Shown: one piece after another, positions 24,283 through 34,007 of the stretch
Numbering within the stretch: the stretch's first letter is position 1
How the letters are laid out: each line of letters opens with the position of its first letter
NCBI RefSeq assembly: GCF_003024155.1
Contig: NZ_CP028136.1
Coordinates: 1,240,001 to 1,304,000, forward strand
Reading direction: 5' to 3'
Source of the DNA: Christiangramia fulva
GTDB lineage: Bacteria > Bacteroidota > Bacteroidia > Flavobacteriales > Flavobacteriaceae
Length of the DNA stretch: 64,000 bases
The notes under the pieces: model-generated
Told to the model about the DNA's origin: nothing
Databases searched by the model: none
The model's input: the letters and a program-made list of their open reading frames with translations, nothing else
Program-made: the position numbers and the translations under genes

Positions 24283-24290
24283 CAAACATA
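24283..24290 (-). promoter_or_regulatory. -7 box of the murQ operon (TATGTTTG)
   Basis: Matches TAnnTTTG on the minus strand, 83 bases before murQ. No TTG at the expected -33 distance was found, so the call is tentative. Confidence 0.4.
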
Positions 24291-24324
24291 AATTTGAAAT
24301 TTTAGGTATGAGTATTAATTCAAT

Positions 24325-24332
24325 TATATTTG
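24325..24332 (+). promoter_or_regulatory. -7 box of lepA (TATATTTG)
   Basis: Matches TAnnTTTG on the plus strand, 50 bases before the lepA ATG, back to back with the murQ promoter. The purine stretch AAAAAAGGAG directly precedes the ATG. Confidence 0.45.
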
Positions 24333-24382
24333 TACTCTTAAACTCGCCTCATTAAAATGGGTGATCAGACAGAAAAAAGGAG

Positions 24383-26179
24383 ATGAAGAACATACGGAAC
24401 TTTTGTATCATTGCTCATATTGACCACGGGAAAAGCACCCTGGCCGACAGGCTACTTGATTTTACCGGCTCGGTGACCGAAAGGGAAAAACAGGAGCAGT
24501 TGCTTGATAATATGGACCTGGAGCGCGAGCGCGGAATCACTATTAAAAGTCACGCCATTCAGATGGATTATATTCATGAAGGAGAACATTTTGTTCTCAA
24601 TCTCATAGATACTCCCGGCCACGTAGATTTTTCATACGAAGTTTCGCGGTCAATCGCTGCCTGCGAAGGGGCTTTACTGGTGGTTGATGCTGCGCAGAGC
24701 ATTCAGGCGCAAACGATATCCAATCTTTATCTCGCTCTTGAAAATGACCTGGAAATCATCCCTGTTTTAAATAAGGTTGACCTTCCCAGCGCGAATATTG
24801 AAGAAGTTACCGATGACATTGTAGACCTTTTGGGTTGTGATCCTTCTGACGTTATTCCGGCCAGTGCTAAAACCGGTCTCGGAATTCAGGAAATTCTGGA
24901 TGCCATTATCAATCGTATTCCGGCGCCAAGCGGAAAAGTCGATGCTCCCCTGCGTGCATTGATCTTCGATTCAGTCTACAATCCGTTTCGTGGAGTGGAA
25001 ACTTTTTTCCGTGTAATAAACGGTACGATAAAAAAAGGACAGCATATAAAATTTGTCAATACTGGAAAGACCTATTATGCCGATGAGGTAGGAACTTTAA
25101 AGCTGCAACAACTCGCGAAGAAAGAAATAAAAACCGGTGATGTAGGTTACCTTATTACCGGGATCAAAGACGCCAGGGAAGTAAAAGTAGGTGATACCAT
25201 TACCGATGCTGAAAATCCTACCAAAGAAGCAGTTGCCGGATTTGAAGACGTAAAACCCATGGTTTTTGCCGGAATTTATCCTGTAGACACCGAAGAATAT
25301 GAAGATCTTAGGGCTTCCATGGAAAAACTTCAGCTCAATGATGCCTCGCTGGTATTTACACCGGAAAGTTCTGCCGCTCTGGGCTTCGGTTTTCGCTGTG
25401 GATTCCTCGGAATGCTTCACCTGGAGATCATACAGGAACGACTGGAACGTGAATTTGATATGACTGTGATCACCACGGTTCCTAACGTTTCTTATCACGC
25501 TTACACCAATAAAAATCCGGATGATATCATCCTGGTAAACAATCCTTCCGATCTACCTGAACCTTCCACTTTAAACAGGGTGGAAGAGCCATATATTAAA
25601 GCTACCATTATTACCAAATCAGATTATGTTGGGAATGTAATGTCTCTTTGCATCGAGAAAAGAGGGGAAATTACCAATCAAACTTACCTCACTACCGAAA
25701 GGGTTGAATTGACCTTTGACATGCCTTTAGCCGAAATCGTCTTCGATTTTTATGACAGGTTAAAAACGGTTTCCCGAGGCTACGCTTCCTTTGATTATTC
25801 CCCTATCGGAATGCGGGTTTCTAAACTTGTAAAAGTGGATGTGCTTTTGAACGGAAATAAAGTGGATGCGCTCTCGGCATTATTACACGTAGATAACGCT
25901 TATGACATTGGGAAGAAAATGTGCGAAAAGCTGAAAGAATTAATTCCAAGGCAGCAGTTCGATATTCCTATTCAGGCCGCTATTGGCGCGAAGATCATTG
26001 CCCGCGAAACGGTAAAAGCACTTCGAAAAGACGTGACCGCAAAATGTTATGGTGGTGATATCTCCCGTAAACGTAAGCTCCTTGAAAAACAGAAAAAAGG
26101 TAAAAAACGAATGCGCCAGGTTGGAAATGTAGAAATTCCGCAGGAAGCTTTTATGGCAGTTCTTAAGCTAAATGATTAG
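24383..26179 (+). CDS. lepA: Elongation factor 4 (LepA)
   Basis: Ribosome-associated GTPase that can back-translocate or remodel stalled ribosomes and also supports initiation. The 598-aa protein is the normal length. The G1 motif AHIDHGKST is at residues 11-19, the switch region carries RERGITIK, and DTPGH and NKVD complete the G domain. EF-G-like domains II, III and V follow, and then the LepA-specific C-terminal domain ([18 protein letters not shown], basic). No EF-G domain IV is present, which separates it from FusA. It is monocistronic and divergent from the murQ operon. The four-helix-bundle gene and its flanking repeats follow immediately after its stop. Confidence 0.98.
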   Translation: MKNIRNFCIIAHIDHGKSTLADRLLDFTGSVTEREKQEQLLDNMDLERERGITIKSHAIQMDYIHEGEHFVLNLIDTPGHVDFSYEVSRSIAACEGALLVVDAAQSIQAQTISNLYLALENDLEIIPVLNKVDLPSANIEEVTDDIVDLLGCDPSDVIPASAKTGLGIQEILDAIINRIPAPSGKVDAPLRALIFDSVYNPFRGVETFFRVINGTIKKGQHIKFVNTGKTYYADEVGTLKLQQLAKKEIKTGDVGYLITGIKDAREVKVGDTITDAENPTKEAVAGFEDVKPMVFAGIYPVDTEEYEDLRASMEKLQLNDASLVFTPESSAALGFGFRCGFLGMLHLEIIQERLEREFDMTVITTVPNVSYHAYTNKNPDDIILVNNPSDLPEPSTLNRVEEPYIKATIITKSDYVGNVMSLCIEKRGEITNQTYLTTERVELTFDMPLAEIVFDFYDRLKTVSRGYASFDYSPIGMRVSKLVKVDVLLNGNKVDALSALLHVDNAYDIGKKMCEKLKELIPRQQFDIPIQAAIGAKIIARETVKALRKDVTAKCYGGDISRKRKLLEKQKKGKKRMRQVGNVEIPQEAFMAVLKLND

Positions 26180-26184
26180 TTGGA

Positions 26185-26200
26185 AGTTCGGTGTTCGTAG
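26185..26200. repeat. Left arm of inverted repeat around the four-helix-bundle gene
   Basis: This 16-mer, AGTTCGGTGTTCGTAG, is complementary at 14 of 16 positions to the arm at 26644-26659. It begins 6 bases after the lepA stop. Confidence 0.6.
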
Positions 26201-26202
26201 AT

Positions 26203-26559
26203 TTATTGATTAAGATATTTTCTTAATCCTGCTAACATTTTTGAAATTTCAGTTAATGAAAATCGAAGTTTTATTTCCTGTTCCGAAGTTATAAAACCTT
26301 GCCTTTTTGAAATAGTTACGCATACTATACATTCTTTTAATGAATTGGACGCTAGGTTAAGGTAACGTGCAAATTCCTTCTTGCTGCCACCAGACCCTTC
26401 TGCAATATTTAAAGATATCGATACGGCCGCTCTGCGAAATTGTGATGTTAATCCGTATAATTCTTCTTTAGGAAAAGTTTTAGTGATCGCATATACAAGA
26501 TCAGAAAAATCCAGACTTTTTTGGTAAACTTCTAGCTTTTCAAAATTGAATTGATTCAC
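26203..26559 (-). CDS. Four-helix-bundle protein (23S rRNA intervening-sequence family)
   Basis: A small cytoplasmic protein of the four-helix-bundle/S23 family first known from intervening sequences in 23S rRNA genes; its function is unknown. Family landmarks are FEKLEVYQKSLDFSDLVY, FPKEELYGLTSQFRRAAVSI, the signature NIAEGSGGSKKEFARYLNLA and EISKMLAGLRKYL. The frame is open to a TTG at 26613, but GTG at 26559 gives the usual length (118 aa) and the usual N-terminus, so I prefer it. It lies opposite in strand to lepA and yebC and is enclosed by inverted repeats (26185-26200, 26644-26659), which suggests it arrived as a small cassette. Confidence 0.85.
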   Translation of the reverse strand: MNQFNFEKLEVYQKSLDFSDLVYAITKTFPKEELYGLTSQFRRAAVSISLNIAEGSGGSKKEFARYLNLASNSLKECIVCVTISKRQGFITSEQEIKLRFSLTEISKMLAGLRKYLNQ

Positions 26560-26619
26560 ATCTATATTTTTAAAGGTCTTATATAAAATTCCGAATTTTA
26601 ATGATCTTATCAACTTTTT

Positions 26620-26627
26620 TAACTTTG
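26620..26627 (+). promoter_or_regulatory. -7 box of yebC (TAACTTTG)
   Basis: Matches TAnnTTTG, 50 bases before the yebC ATG. The right repeat arm of the neighbouring cassette would lie inside the resulting 5' leader. Confidence 0.4.
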
Positions 26628-26643
26628 TACATCTAAGAATTTT

Positions 26644-26659
26644 CTACGAACTACGAACT
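26644..26659. repeat. Right arm of inverted repeat around the four-helix-bundle gene
   Basis: CTACGAACTACGAACT consists of two tandem CTACGAAC-like units and pairs with 26185-26200 (14 of 16 positions). It ends 18 bases before yebC. Confidence 0.6.
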
Positions 26660-26677
26660 AAAAACCAGATTCTAACA

Positions 26678-27439
26678 ATGGCCGGACATTCAAAATGGGC
26701 AAATATCAAACACCGAAAAGGAGCGCAGGATAAGAAACGTGCGAAACAATTTACGCGGGCGATTAAAGAGATCACCGTGGCCGTAAAGGAAGGAGGCGGA
26801 CCTGATCCTGAAGCAAATCCCACATTGAGAAATGCGATCCAAAATGCCAAGGGAGTCAATATGCCCAAAGACACCATTGAACGAGCCATAAAAAAGGCCA
26901 GCGGTGCCGATGCTGACACTTATGAAACGGTGACTTTTGAAGGTTACGGGCCCAATGGAATTGCCATTTTTGTTGAATGTACTACCGACAATACCAACCG
27001 GACTGTGGCTTCGGTGCGTTCCATTTTTTCAAAAAACGGTGGTAGCCTTGGAACCAATGGTTCTCTTGAATTCCTTTTCGATAAAAAAGGAGTTTTTGTG
27101 ATTGAAAAGGAAAAGATCGAGGGGGACATAGAGGAATTCGAACTGGAACTCATAGAAGGAGGGGCGACGAAAATCGAAAAAGAAGAAGATTTAATTACCG
27201 TTTATACCGAATTCACCGATTTCGGATTAATGTCTTCAAAACTTGAAGAGTTGGAGATCGAACCAAAAAATTCAGAGGTACAGAGAATCCCTGTGAATAC
27301 GGTAGAACTTCCAGTTGAAGATGCCAAAAAAATACTTGATCTCGTCGAGAAATTCGAAGATGACGATGACGTTCAGAACGTATATCATAATCTGGAAATC
27401 ACAGATGAACTCATTGAAGAAATGGAAAAGGAAGATTAA
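26678..27439 (+). CDS. yebC: YebC/PmpR (TACO1) family protein
   Basis: Conserved protein of 253 aa, variously described as a transcriptional regulator (PmpR) and, more recently, as a translation factor that relieves stalling at proline stretches. The N-terminus AGHSKWANIKHRKGAQDKKR is diagnostic, followed by NMPKDTIERAIKKASG and YEGYGP-type (FEGYGPNGIAIFVE) segments, with an acidic C-terminal domain. The three-domain layout and length are normal. A promoter box is at 26620. The last 4 bases overlap the stop of the convergent antiporter gene. Confidence 0.95.
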   Translation: MAGHSKWANIKHRKGAQDKKRAKQFTRAIKEITVAVKEGGGPDPEANPTLRNAIQNAKGVNMPKDTIERAIKKASGADADTYETVTFEGYGPNGIAIFVECTTDNTNRTVASVRSIFSKNGGSLGTNGSLEFLFDKKGVFVIEKEKIEGDIEEFELELIEGGATKIEKEEDLITVYTEFTDFGLMSSKLEELEIEPKNSEVQRIPVNTVELPVEDAKKILDLVEKFEDDDDVQNVYHNLEITDELIEEMEKED

Positions 27440-29304
27440 TCTGTTTCAATATTTTCCCTGATATTTTCTTTTTCTTCACTGTCGCCAGTTTCAATTTCCT
27501 TGCCGAGGTAAACCAGCATAAAGCCTTCTTCAATATCCATATTCATGCTGTTTGAAGGAATAATATGCAGCTCTCCTTCATTATCTTTCACAAAAAGGGG
27601 AATGATATCAGGATCGGTTTTGGAGATCTCTATCAGCCCTTCGTAATGTTTTTTCGAATTCAGGCTTATCTCATGGATGGAAGGATATTTTCTGGCAAGG
27701 TTTGTCAACTTTATATAATCATCGGTTTGGGAAAATAGTCCCTCTTCGGGATTGTTTTCAGGATCATACATTTCATCTGAAGAAACCACTCTAAAAGATC
27801 CATTTTCACCGAAATGTTTTTTGAACTTTTCAATAGCATTCACGTTTACCTCGTGGTTACCGGTCATAGCCATTAAATAGCCAACATCATTTAATTCTAT
27901 GTTATTGATAAGATCTTCTGAATATACATTTTCCTGAAAAGCGTCAATTCCCAGTTCCCTTGCTTTTCTAACGTTTGCGCCGTTGTTATCTATCAGCACC
28001 ACGTGCCTGTTATTCTTCTTCAGGTACGAAGCTATTAACCGAGAAATAGTGGTGGCTCCAATGATAAGAATTCCCTGTGAATTTTTCAGAAAAACTCCTA
28101 CGAGCTGTGCAAATAACCGCGCGGTAGTGGCGTTCAGCAAAACCGTTCCCAGAACAATCATAAATACCAGCGGAGTAATATATTCAGCACCTTCAACTCC
28201 CTGATGTGCGAGTTCGATTCCGAAAAGAGAAGCAATACCCGCAGCGACAATTCCTCTTGGGCCTACCCAGCTGATAAAAAGTTTTTCATTGAATTTTAAA
28301 GAGGAGCCTATGCTGCTGAGAAAAACTCCCATTGGCCGAACTACCAGGACCACGGTGGCAAATAATAGCAAAGCCTTTGCGTTGAAGATAAGGTCGAGGT
28401 CTTCCATATTGATATTTGCTGCCAGTAAAATGAACAATATCGAAATCAGTAAAATACTAAGTGATTCTTTAAAATAAAGCAACTCCTTAAGGTTGGGAAG
28501 ATTAATATTTCCCATCACCATTCCCATAACCACTACCGCCAGAAGACCGCTTTCATGGGCAAACTGATCGGCCAAAACAAAAACGGCGAGTACAGAGGCA
28601 AGGGTAAAAACGTTCAATAAGTAGTGCGGAATTACATTCTTTTTAATGGCAAATCCGAGGCCGTGAGCGAAGGTGAATCCAAAGGTAAATCCGAAGAGAA
28701 CGATCTTTCCGAATTCGAGAAAAGCGGTTTCGGTAAATTTTGTTCCCTGTTCTGCACTGATGAACTCAAACATCAGTACCGCAACAAGTGCACCAATAGG
28801 ATCGATAAGAATTCCTTCCCATTTTAAAATAGCCGAAACGTCTTTTTTTAAAGGGATATTCCGAAGAATTGGTGTAATTACCGTTGGACCGGTTACAATA
28901 ATTAGTGCCGCAAAAAGAAAAGATATCTGCCAGGTAAGTCCGAAAATGAAATGAGCTGCTATTCCGGCGCCTATAAAAGTTACGATCACCGCAAAGGTGA
29001 TCAATTTTACAATTACAGAACCTACATTCAAAATTTCACCTTTCCTTAAGGTAAGACCACCTTCAAAAAGAATGATCCCAATAGCCAGGGATACAAAATA
29101 GAAAAGGCTTTCCCCGGGAAATAAACCTGATTCTCCGTTCCAAATAGGCTCGATCAATTTTGTTCCATCGGCCGTAAAAAGCGTTGAAAAAGGTCCTACG
29201 GCTAATCCTAACAGGATCAACGGAAGAATTGCAGGAATTTTTAATTTCCACGCGAACCACTGCGCAAGGATGCCTAAAATTATTATTCCCGCTAACTCCA
29301 GCAT
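27436..29304 (-). CDS. Cation:proton antiporter with RCK/TrkA domain
   Basis: Inner-membrane Na+(or K+)/H+ antiporter of the CPA1 type, 622 aa. The N-terminal ~400 residues contain about 12 transmembrane helices, with conserved FEGGLTLRKGE, TGPTVITPILR, EGILIDPIGALVA (the acidic ion-binding segment) and SWVGPRGIVAAGIASLFG. The C-terminal ~200 residues form a cytoplasmic TrkA-N/RCK nucleotide-binding domain (GILIIGATTISRLIASYL, then HVVLIDNN), followed by a TrkA-C-like part, so activity may respond to NAD(H) or a nucleotide. It helps in pH and sodium homeostasis, as expected for a marine bacterium. Monocistronic, convergent with yebC. Confidence 0.93.
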   Translation of the reverse strand: MLELAGIIILGILAQWFAWKLKIPAILPLILLGLAVGPFSTLFTADGTKLIEPIWNGESGLFPGESLFYFVSLAIGIILFEGGLTLRKGEILNVGSVIVKLITFAVIVTFIGAGIAAHFIFGLTWQISFLFAALIIVTGPTVITPILRNIPLKKDVSAILKWEGILIDPIGALVAVLMFEFISAEQGTKFTETAFLEFGKIVLFGFTFGFTFAHGLGFAIKKNVIPHYLLNVFTLASVLAVFVLADQFAHESGLLAVVVMGMVMGNINLPNLKELLYFKESLSILLISILFILLAANINMEDLDLIFNAKALLLFATVVLVVRPMGVFLSSIGSSLKFNEKLFISWVGPRGIVAAGIASLFGIELAHQGVEGAEYITPLVFMIVLGTVLLNATTARLFAQLVGVFLKNSQGILIIGATTISRLIASYLKKNNRHVVLIDNNGANVRKARELGIDAFQENVYSEDLINNIELNDVGYLMAMTGNHEVNVNAIEKFKKHFGENGSFRVVSSDEMYDPENNPEEGLFSQTDDYIKLTNLARKYPSIHEISLNSKKHYEGLIEISKTDPDIIPLFVKDNEGELHIIPSNSMNMDIEEGFMLVYLGKEIETGDSEEKENIRENIETD

Positions 29305-29465
29305 AGATTCTGTTTTTTATAAAAGCTAAAAATATTAAAAATGTTTTACTATGAAAGCTAAAGTACGGAAGCTTCAGTAATAATATCTTGTTAATTCCAT
29401 GGCATTATCTGCTTTTACGAGGCCTTTTTTCTAATTTGCAGTGCATTTTTAAAAAAGTATCCCTC

Positions 29466-30329
29466 ATGACACTTTATCCTATTGAAGCCGGAAACTTCAA
29501 ACTGGACGGTGGTGCAATGTTTGGTGTTGTACCAAAAAGCATCTGGCAAAAGACCAATCCGGCCGATTCAAATAATATGATTGATATGGCAGCTCGCTGT
29601 TTGCTAATAGAAGATGGCGAACGGCTCATTCTCATAGATACGGGAATGGGCAATAAACAAAGCGAAAAATTCTTCAGCTATTATTACCTCTGGGGAGAGC
29701 ACTCTTTAGATAATTCCCTGAAAAAATTCGGCTTTCACCGGGATGATATCACCGATGTTTTCATGACACATCTTCATTTTGATCATTGTGGTGGCACTAT
29801 TCAATGGAATAAAGATCATTCGGGCTATGAACCGGCCTTTAAAAACGCCCGTTTATGGAGCAATGATGAGCACTGGGAATGGGCCGTCCACCCGAATGCA
29901 CGGGAAAAAGCTTCCTTTTTAAAGGAGAATATCCTTCCTATGGAAGAAAGCGGAAATCTTCATTTTATCGGAAAAAAAGGAAAAAAATACCTTGATGAAG
30001 CCGCTGACCTGGGCTTTGGCGTATTATTTGCAGATGGACATACCGATAAGCAAATGATTCCGCATATTGAATACAAAAATAAAAAACTGGTGTTTATGGC
30101 CGACTTACTTCCTACGGCCGGGCATATTCCATTGCCTTACGTTATGGGCTATGATACGCGACCCCTTATAACCCTTGATGAGAAAAAGGAATTTCTCGAT
30201 AAGGCCGCCGATGAAAATTATTATCTGTTCCTGGAACATGATGCTCATAATGAAATCATTACTCTTAAAAATACCGAAAAAGGAGTAAGACTTGACCAAA
30301 CCTATACATTCAACGAAATTTTTAATTAA
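29466..30329 (+). CDS. MBL-fold metallo-hydrolase
   Basis: A 287-aa metallo-beta-lactamase-fold hydrolase with the full zinc motif H102-L-H104-F-D106-H107 (THLHFDHCGG), a later histidine in FADGHTDKQM and another in LFLEHDAHNE. The ATG at 29466 begins the conserved fold (MTLYPIEAGNFKLDGGAMFG); the longer frame from 29388 adds an unsupported leader. There is no signal peptide, so it is cytoplasmic. The architecture resembles N-acyl homoserine lactonase-like and related MBL enzymes, but the substrate cannot be deduced. The stop lies 10 bases before the start of an S8 peptidase gene. Confidence 0.88.
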   Translation: MTLYPIEAGNFKLDGGAMFGVVPKSIWQKTNPADSNNMIDMAARCLLIEDGERLILIDTGMGNKQSEKFFSYYYLWGEHSLDNSLKKFGFHRDDITDVFMTHLHFDHCGGTIQWNKDHSGYEPAFKNARLWSNDEHWEWAVHPNAREKASFLKENILPMEESGNLHFIGKKGKKYLDEAADLGFGVLFADGHTDKQMIPHIEYKNKKLVFMADLLPTAGHIPLPYVMGYDTRPLITLDEKKEFLDKAADENYYLFLEHDAHNEIITLKNTEKGVRLDQTYTFNEIFN

Positions 30330-30339
30330 ACCCTTTCTG

Positions 30340-32025
30340 ATGAAACTTTCATTTTACAAGCCACTACTGGCTATTTTTATTGCCGGATTTTTAGGCAGCT
30401 GTGGAACTTCAGCTCCAAGCCTGGTATCTACACCTATTGAAAAAATAGATTCCATTCCTTTAAAGGTAACCGATCTCAGCGAAGCTCAGCTTAAAAACTG
30501 GAGCGCCTCTGATCTTCGTAGCGATACTATACCGGGAATGAGTGTGGATAAGGCATACGCCGAAATCATAAAAAACAATAAACCTTCTCCCGTAATTGTA
30601 GGAGTGGTTGATAGTGGTGTTGATATTGAACATCCCGATCTTAAAAACCAAATCTGGACGAATTCAGATGAGATTCCGAATAACGGAAAAGATGATGATA
30701 AAAATGGTTATGTAGATGATATTCACGGATGGAATTTTCTTGGCAATGCTGTCGCAGAAAATCTGGAATATGTTCGCATCATTAAAAGATTGAAGCCTAA
30801 GTACGAAGGAAAACCTGAGAGCAGCATTAGCACTGCAAACAGAGATGAGTACAAAATGTACCAGGCCGCTAAAGCTGAGTATGAAAAGGAATATGGTGAG
30901 ACAATGAGTACGCTGCAGCAATATCAGCAAATCAAGCAACAATTAAGCGCAGCACACCAGGCTGTTTCGGCAGAATTAGGAACCGAAGATTACACCAAAA
31001 AACAACTTTCTGAATATCAGCCGCAAACCCAGCAAATGCAGCAGTATAAAGCTATGCTGACTCAAATTCAGAATAATGTCAATGAAAACATTCCTAAAGC
31101 CCTAAAAGAGCTTCAGGATGCCATTGATTATTATCAAAACAGGATTGATACCCATTTAAATTTTGACCTTAATGGTAGAGCAGTGGTGGGTGATGATCCT
31201 TACAATATCAAGGATACCAATTACGGAAACAACAATGTAATGGGTCCTGAAAAAACCAAAGAAAATATCAAACACGGTACACATGTGGCTGGTATTATCG
31301 CCGCCGAACGCAAAAATGGAATTGGGATCAATGGAGTGGCCAGCAATGCCAAAATCATGGTGGTAAGAGCGGTTCCAGACGGTGATGAATATGACAAGGA
31401 TATCGCACTGGGAATTCGATACGCCGTTGACAATGGTGCAAAAGTGATCAACACCAGTTTCGGAAAATATTTTTCACCTAATTACCAGTGGGTTTGGGAT
31501 GCCATTAAATATGCCGCAGCTCACGATGTCCTAATTGTGAATGCCGCCGGTAATGAAGGCCTGAACCTTGATGAGAAAATGGTTTATCCTAACGATCAGA
31601 CTCCGGAAAATCCGAATGAAATTGCTGATAATTTCCTAACGGTGGGAGCTCTAAATTATGAATATGGATCAGGACTGGTAGCAGGATTTTCAAATTATGG
31701 AAAAAAGAATGTAGATGTTTTTGCTCCCGGCGTAAAAATCTGGTCAACCACTCCTAATAACACTTATGAATATCTGCAGGGAACTTCTATGGCTGCGCCT
31801 GAGGTTGCCGGTGTTGCCGCATTAATAAGAGGTTTTTATCCTAAACTTACCGCCGCGCAGGTAAAACAAGTGATCATAGACAGCGGCCTTTCAACCAATG
31901 CTACTGTTATTGTGGGAGGAGACCGAAATAATACCATGAAATTTACCGATTTGTCCACCTCAGGGAAAATGGTAAATCTTTATAATGCCCTTATCCTTGC
32001 GAGCCAACTTTCAAATAATCTATAA
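30340..32025 (+). CDS. S8 (subtilisin-like) serine peptidase lipoprotein
   Basis: Exported serine peptidase of 561 aa. From the ATG at 30340 there is a signal peptide with lipobox LGSC (about residue 22); the longer frame from 30292 would bury it. The catalytic triad is complete: Asp91 (VVDSGVDIEHPDL), His312 (KHGTHVAGI) and Ser483 (GTSMAAPEVAG), with the oxyanion Asn in NAAGNEG. Asp and His are 221 residues apart instead of about 35; the extra ~180 residues (about 125-290) are rich in Gln, Lys and Tyr and look helical. It lies between an MBL-fold gene and an M1 peptidase gene on the same strand and may share a transcript with both. Confidence 0.93.
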   Translation: MKLSFYKPLLAIFIAGFLGSCGTSAPSLVSTPIEKIDSIPLKVTDLSEAQLKNWSASDLRSDTIPGMSVDKAYAEIIKNNKPSPVIVGVVDSGVDIEHPDLKNQIWTNSDEIPNNGKDDDKNGYVDDIHGWNFLGNAVAENLEYVRIIKRLKPKYEGKPESSISTANRDEYKMYQAAKAEYEKEYGETMSTLQQYQQIKQQLSAAHQAVSAELGTEDYTKKQLSEYQPQTQQMQQYKAMLTQIQNNVNENIPKALKELQDAIDYYQNRIDTHLNFDLNGRAVVGDDPYNIKDTNYGNNNVMGPEKTKENIKHGTHVAGIIAAERKNGIGINGVASNAKIMVVRAVPDGDEYDKDIALGIRYAVDNGAKVINTSFGKYFSPNYQWVWDAIKYAAAHDVLIVNAAGNEGLNLDEKMVYPNDQTPENPNEIADNFLTVGALNYEYGSGLVAGFSNYGKKNVDVFAPGVKIWSTTPNNTYEYLQGTSMAAPEVAGVAALIRGFYPKLTAAQVKQVIIDSGLSTNATVIVGGDRNNTMKFTDLSTSGKMVNLYNALILASQLSNNL

Positions 32026-32038
32026 CCTACAATTTTAA

Positions 32039-33928
32039 ATGAAAAAACTGATTTTTAATATATTATTTCTTTCAGTATTCGCTATTCAGGCTCAGAACAG
32101 CAAGTATTGGCAACAACATGTCGATTATAAAATGGATGTGAATATGAACGTGGAGAATTATCAGTATTCCGGGACTCAGGAACTGGAATACACCAATAAT
32201 TCTCCCGATACCCTACATCGTGTTTTCTATCATCTGTTCAACAATGCCTTTCAGCCTGAAAGTGAGATGAATGCCCGCTTGAAGAGTATTGCCGATCCAG
32301 ACAGCAGAATGGTGATTAATAAAGGAACACGTGAAAATCCCGATTTTGAAAGCAGAATTTCTAAACTTTCTCCTGAAGAAATTGGTTACCTACATGTTAC
32401 CGAACTGTCACAGGATGGCGAAAAAGTAGATTTTAATGAAGAAGGAACTATTCTTGTGGTCGATCTGGCCAATGAAATACTGCCTGGAGAGAAAACAACT
32501 TTTAATTTAAAATTTAAAGGGCAGGTGCCAGTACAGATCCGTCGATCTGGACGAAATAATGCCGATGGCGTGGCACTTTCCATGACGCAGTGGTATCCAA
32601 AATTAGCCGAATATGATTATGAAGGCTGGCATGCCGATCCGTACATAGCCCGTGAATTCTACGGTGTGTGGGGTGATTTTGATGTAAAGATAACTATCGA
32701 TAAAAATTACATTCTCGGCGGATCTGGAGTTCTTCAAAATGCGGAAGAAATAGGTTACGGATATCAAAAAGAAGGTGTTCAGGTTAAAAAACAAAAAGGT
32801 AAAACCCTTACCTGGCATTTTAAAGCTCATGATGTGCACGATTTTGCCTGGGCTGCCGATCCTGAATATATCCACGATTCCATGATGACCAAAAGCGGGG
32901 TAAAGCTTCATTTTCTGTATAAGAACGATCCCGAAGTGATCGATGCCTGGAAAAAAGTACAGCCTAAAACAGCCGAATTATTAGAATTCTATAATGAGAA
33001 TATCGGGCCGTATCCATGGAAACAGTATTCGGTAATCCAGGGCGGTGACGGTGGAATGGAATATGCCAACTGCACCTTAATTACCGGGGGGAAAAAACTC
33101 AGCGGTCTCTATTCAACCACGGCTCATGAGCTTGCTCATTCATGGTTTCAGCAGTTGCTGGGAACCAACGAATCTGAACATCCATGGATGGATGAAGGTT
33201 TTACCACCTATATTTCTACTCTGGCGAAGAACCAGATTGCCGGAAAAAACAGTGAAAATCACTGGCAAGCTTCTTACAGAGATTATTACTATATCGTGCG
33301 TTCGGGCCTAGAACAGCCAATGACCACGCATAGCGATCGTTATCGCGTGAACGCGGCATATTCGGTTGCAGCCTACGATAAAGGAGCTGTTTTTCTTGCT
33401 CAGCTTGGGTATATTATCGGACCTGAAAACCTGGCTAAAACGCTGAACCGTTATTATGATGAATGGAAATTTAAACATCCTTCACCAAACGATTTTATCA
33501 GGCTTGCTGAAAAAGTTACCGGAGCCGAATTGAGCTGGTATCTCAACGATTGGACCAGAACGACGAACCATATTGATTATGGAATTGATTCGGTTGAAAC
33601 TTCCAAAGAAAACACCACGGTGAATCTCCAGAGAATTGGCCTTATGCCCATGCCTTTAGATGTAAAGGTTACTTTTGCTGATGGTTCTACAGATGCTTAT
33701 TACATCCCGCTGCGCATAATGCGTTGGGAAAAACCTGCGCTGGAAGATCAAAGCAGAACTGTTCTTTACGACTGGCCATGGGCTTTTCCAAACTACCAGT
33801 TCGAGATTCCATCTTCTAAAGGAAAAGTTTCTGAAATTGTGATCGATGATACAGGTTTAATGGCAGATATCGACAGGAGCAACAATAGCTGGAGTGCGTC
33901 GCAAGCTTCAGAAGACTTCGGAAAGTAA
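32039..33928 (+). CDS. M1 family metallopeptidase (aminopeptidase)
   Basis: Secreted zinc aminopeptidase of 629 aa with an N-terminal signal peptide (about 1-19, SVFAIQAQ). The zinc site is complete: H363-E364-L-A-H367 and Glu386, with the canonical 18-residue spacing. The exopeptidase motif is GGMEY, a variant of GAMEN, located in GGDGGMEYANCTLITGG. A catalytic Tyr candidate lies in AAYDKGAVF. The saddle-like N-terminal domain precedes it; the C-terminal helical domain of larger M1 enzymes is absent. The start is 13 bases after the S8 peptidase stop. Together they suggest extracytoplasmic protein degradation and peptide use. Confidence 0.94.
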   Translation: MKKLIFNILFLSVFAIQAQNSKYWQQHVDYKMDVNMNVENYQYSGTQELEYTNNSPDTLHRVFYHLFNNAFQPESEMNARLKSIADPDSRMVINKGTRENPDFESRISKLSPEEIGYLHVTELSQDGEKVDFNEEGTILVVDLANEILPGEKTTFNLKFKGQVPVQIRRSGRNNADGVALSMTQWYPKLAEYDYEGWHADPYIAREFYGVWGDFDVKITIDKNYILGGSGVLQNAEEIGYGYQKEGVQVKKQKGKTLTWHFKAHDVHDFAWAADPEYIHDSMMTKSGVKLHFLYKNDPEVIDAWKKVQPKTAELLEFYNENIGPYPWKQYSVIQGGDGGMEYANCTLITGGKKLSGLYSTTAHELAHSWFQQLLGTNESEHPWMDEGFTTYISTLAKNQIAGKNSENHWQASYRDYYYIVRSGLEQPMTTHSDRYRVNAAYSVAAYDKGAVFLAQLGYIIGPENLAKTLNRYYDEWKFKHPSPNDFIRLAEKVTGAELSWYLNDWTRTTNHIDYGIDSVETSKENTTVNLQRIGLMPMPLDVKVTFADGSTDAYYIPLRIMRWEKPALEDQSRTVLYDWPWAFPNYQFEIPSSKGKVSEIVIDDTGLMADIDRSNNSWSASQASEDFGK

Positions 33929-33945
33929 ATAAGTATAAAATTTAT

Positions 33946-33981
33946 TAAAAAAGCCCTTTCAGTAACGGAAGGGTTTTTTAT
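33946..33981 (+). terminator. Terminator after the M1 peptidase
   Basis: A stem CCCTTTC/GGAAGGG (7 bp with one G-U pair), 6-base loop, is framed by A and T runs and ends in TTTTTT. It separates the peptidase pair from rnpA. Confidence 0.65.
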
Positions 33982-33995
33982 TTGGCCACTATCCG

Positions 33996-34003
33996 TATTT
34001 TTG
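33996..34003 (+). promoter_or_regulatory. -7 box of rnpA (TATTTTTG)
   Basis: Matches TAnnTTTG and ends 4 bases before the rnpA ATG, the same close spacing as at rbfA, so a leaderless transcript is possible. Confidence 0.5.
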
Positions 34004-34007
34004 AAAC

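Noticed and set aside
27995..28010. CACGTG motif in the antiporter gene considered as parS
   Set aside because: Flanking bases do not match the parS consensus beyond the central hexamer. The same holds for CACGTG near 32330, 35310 and 49004.
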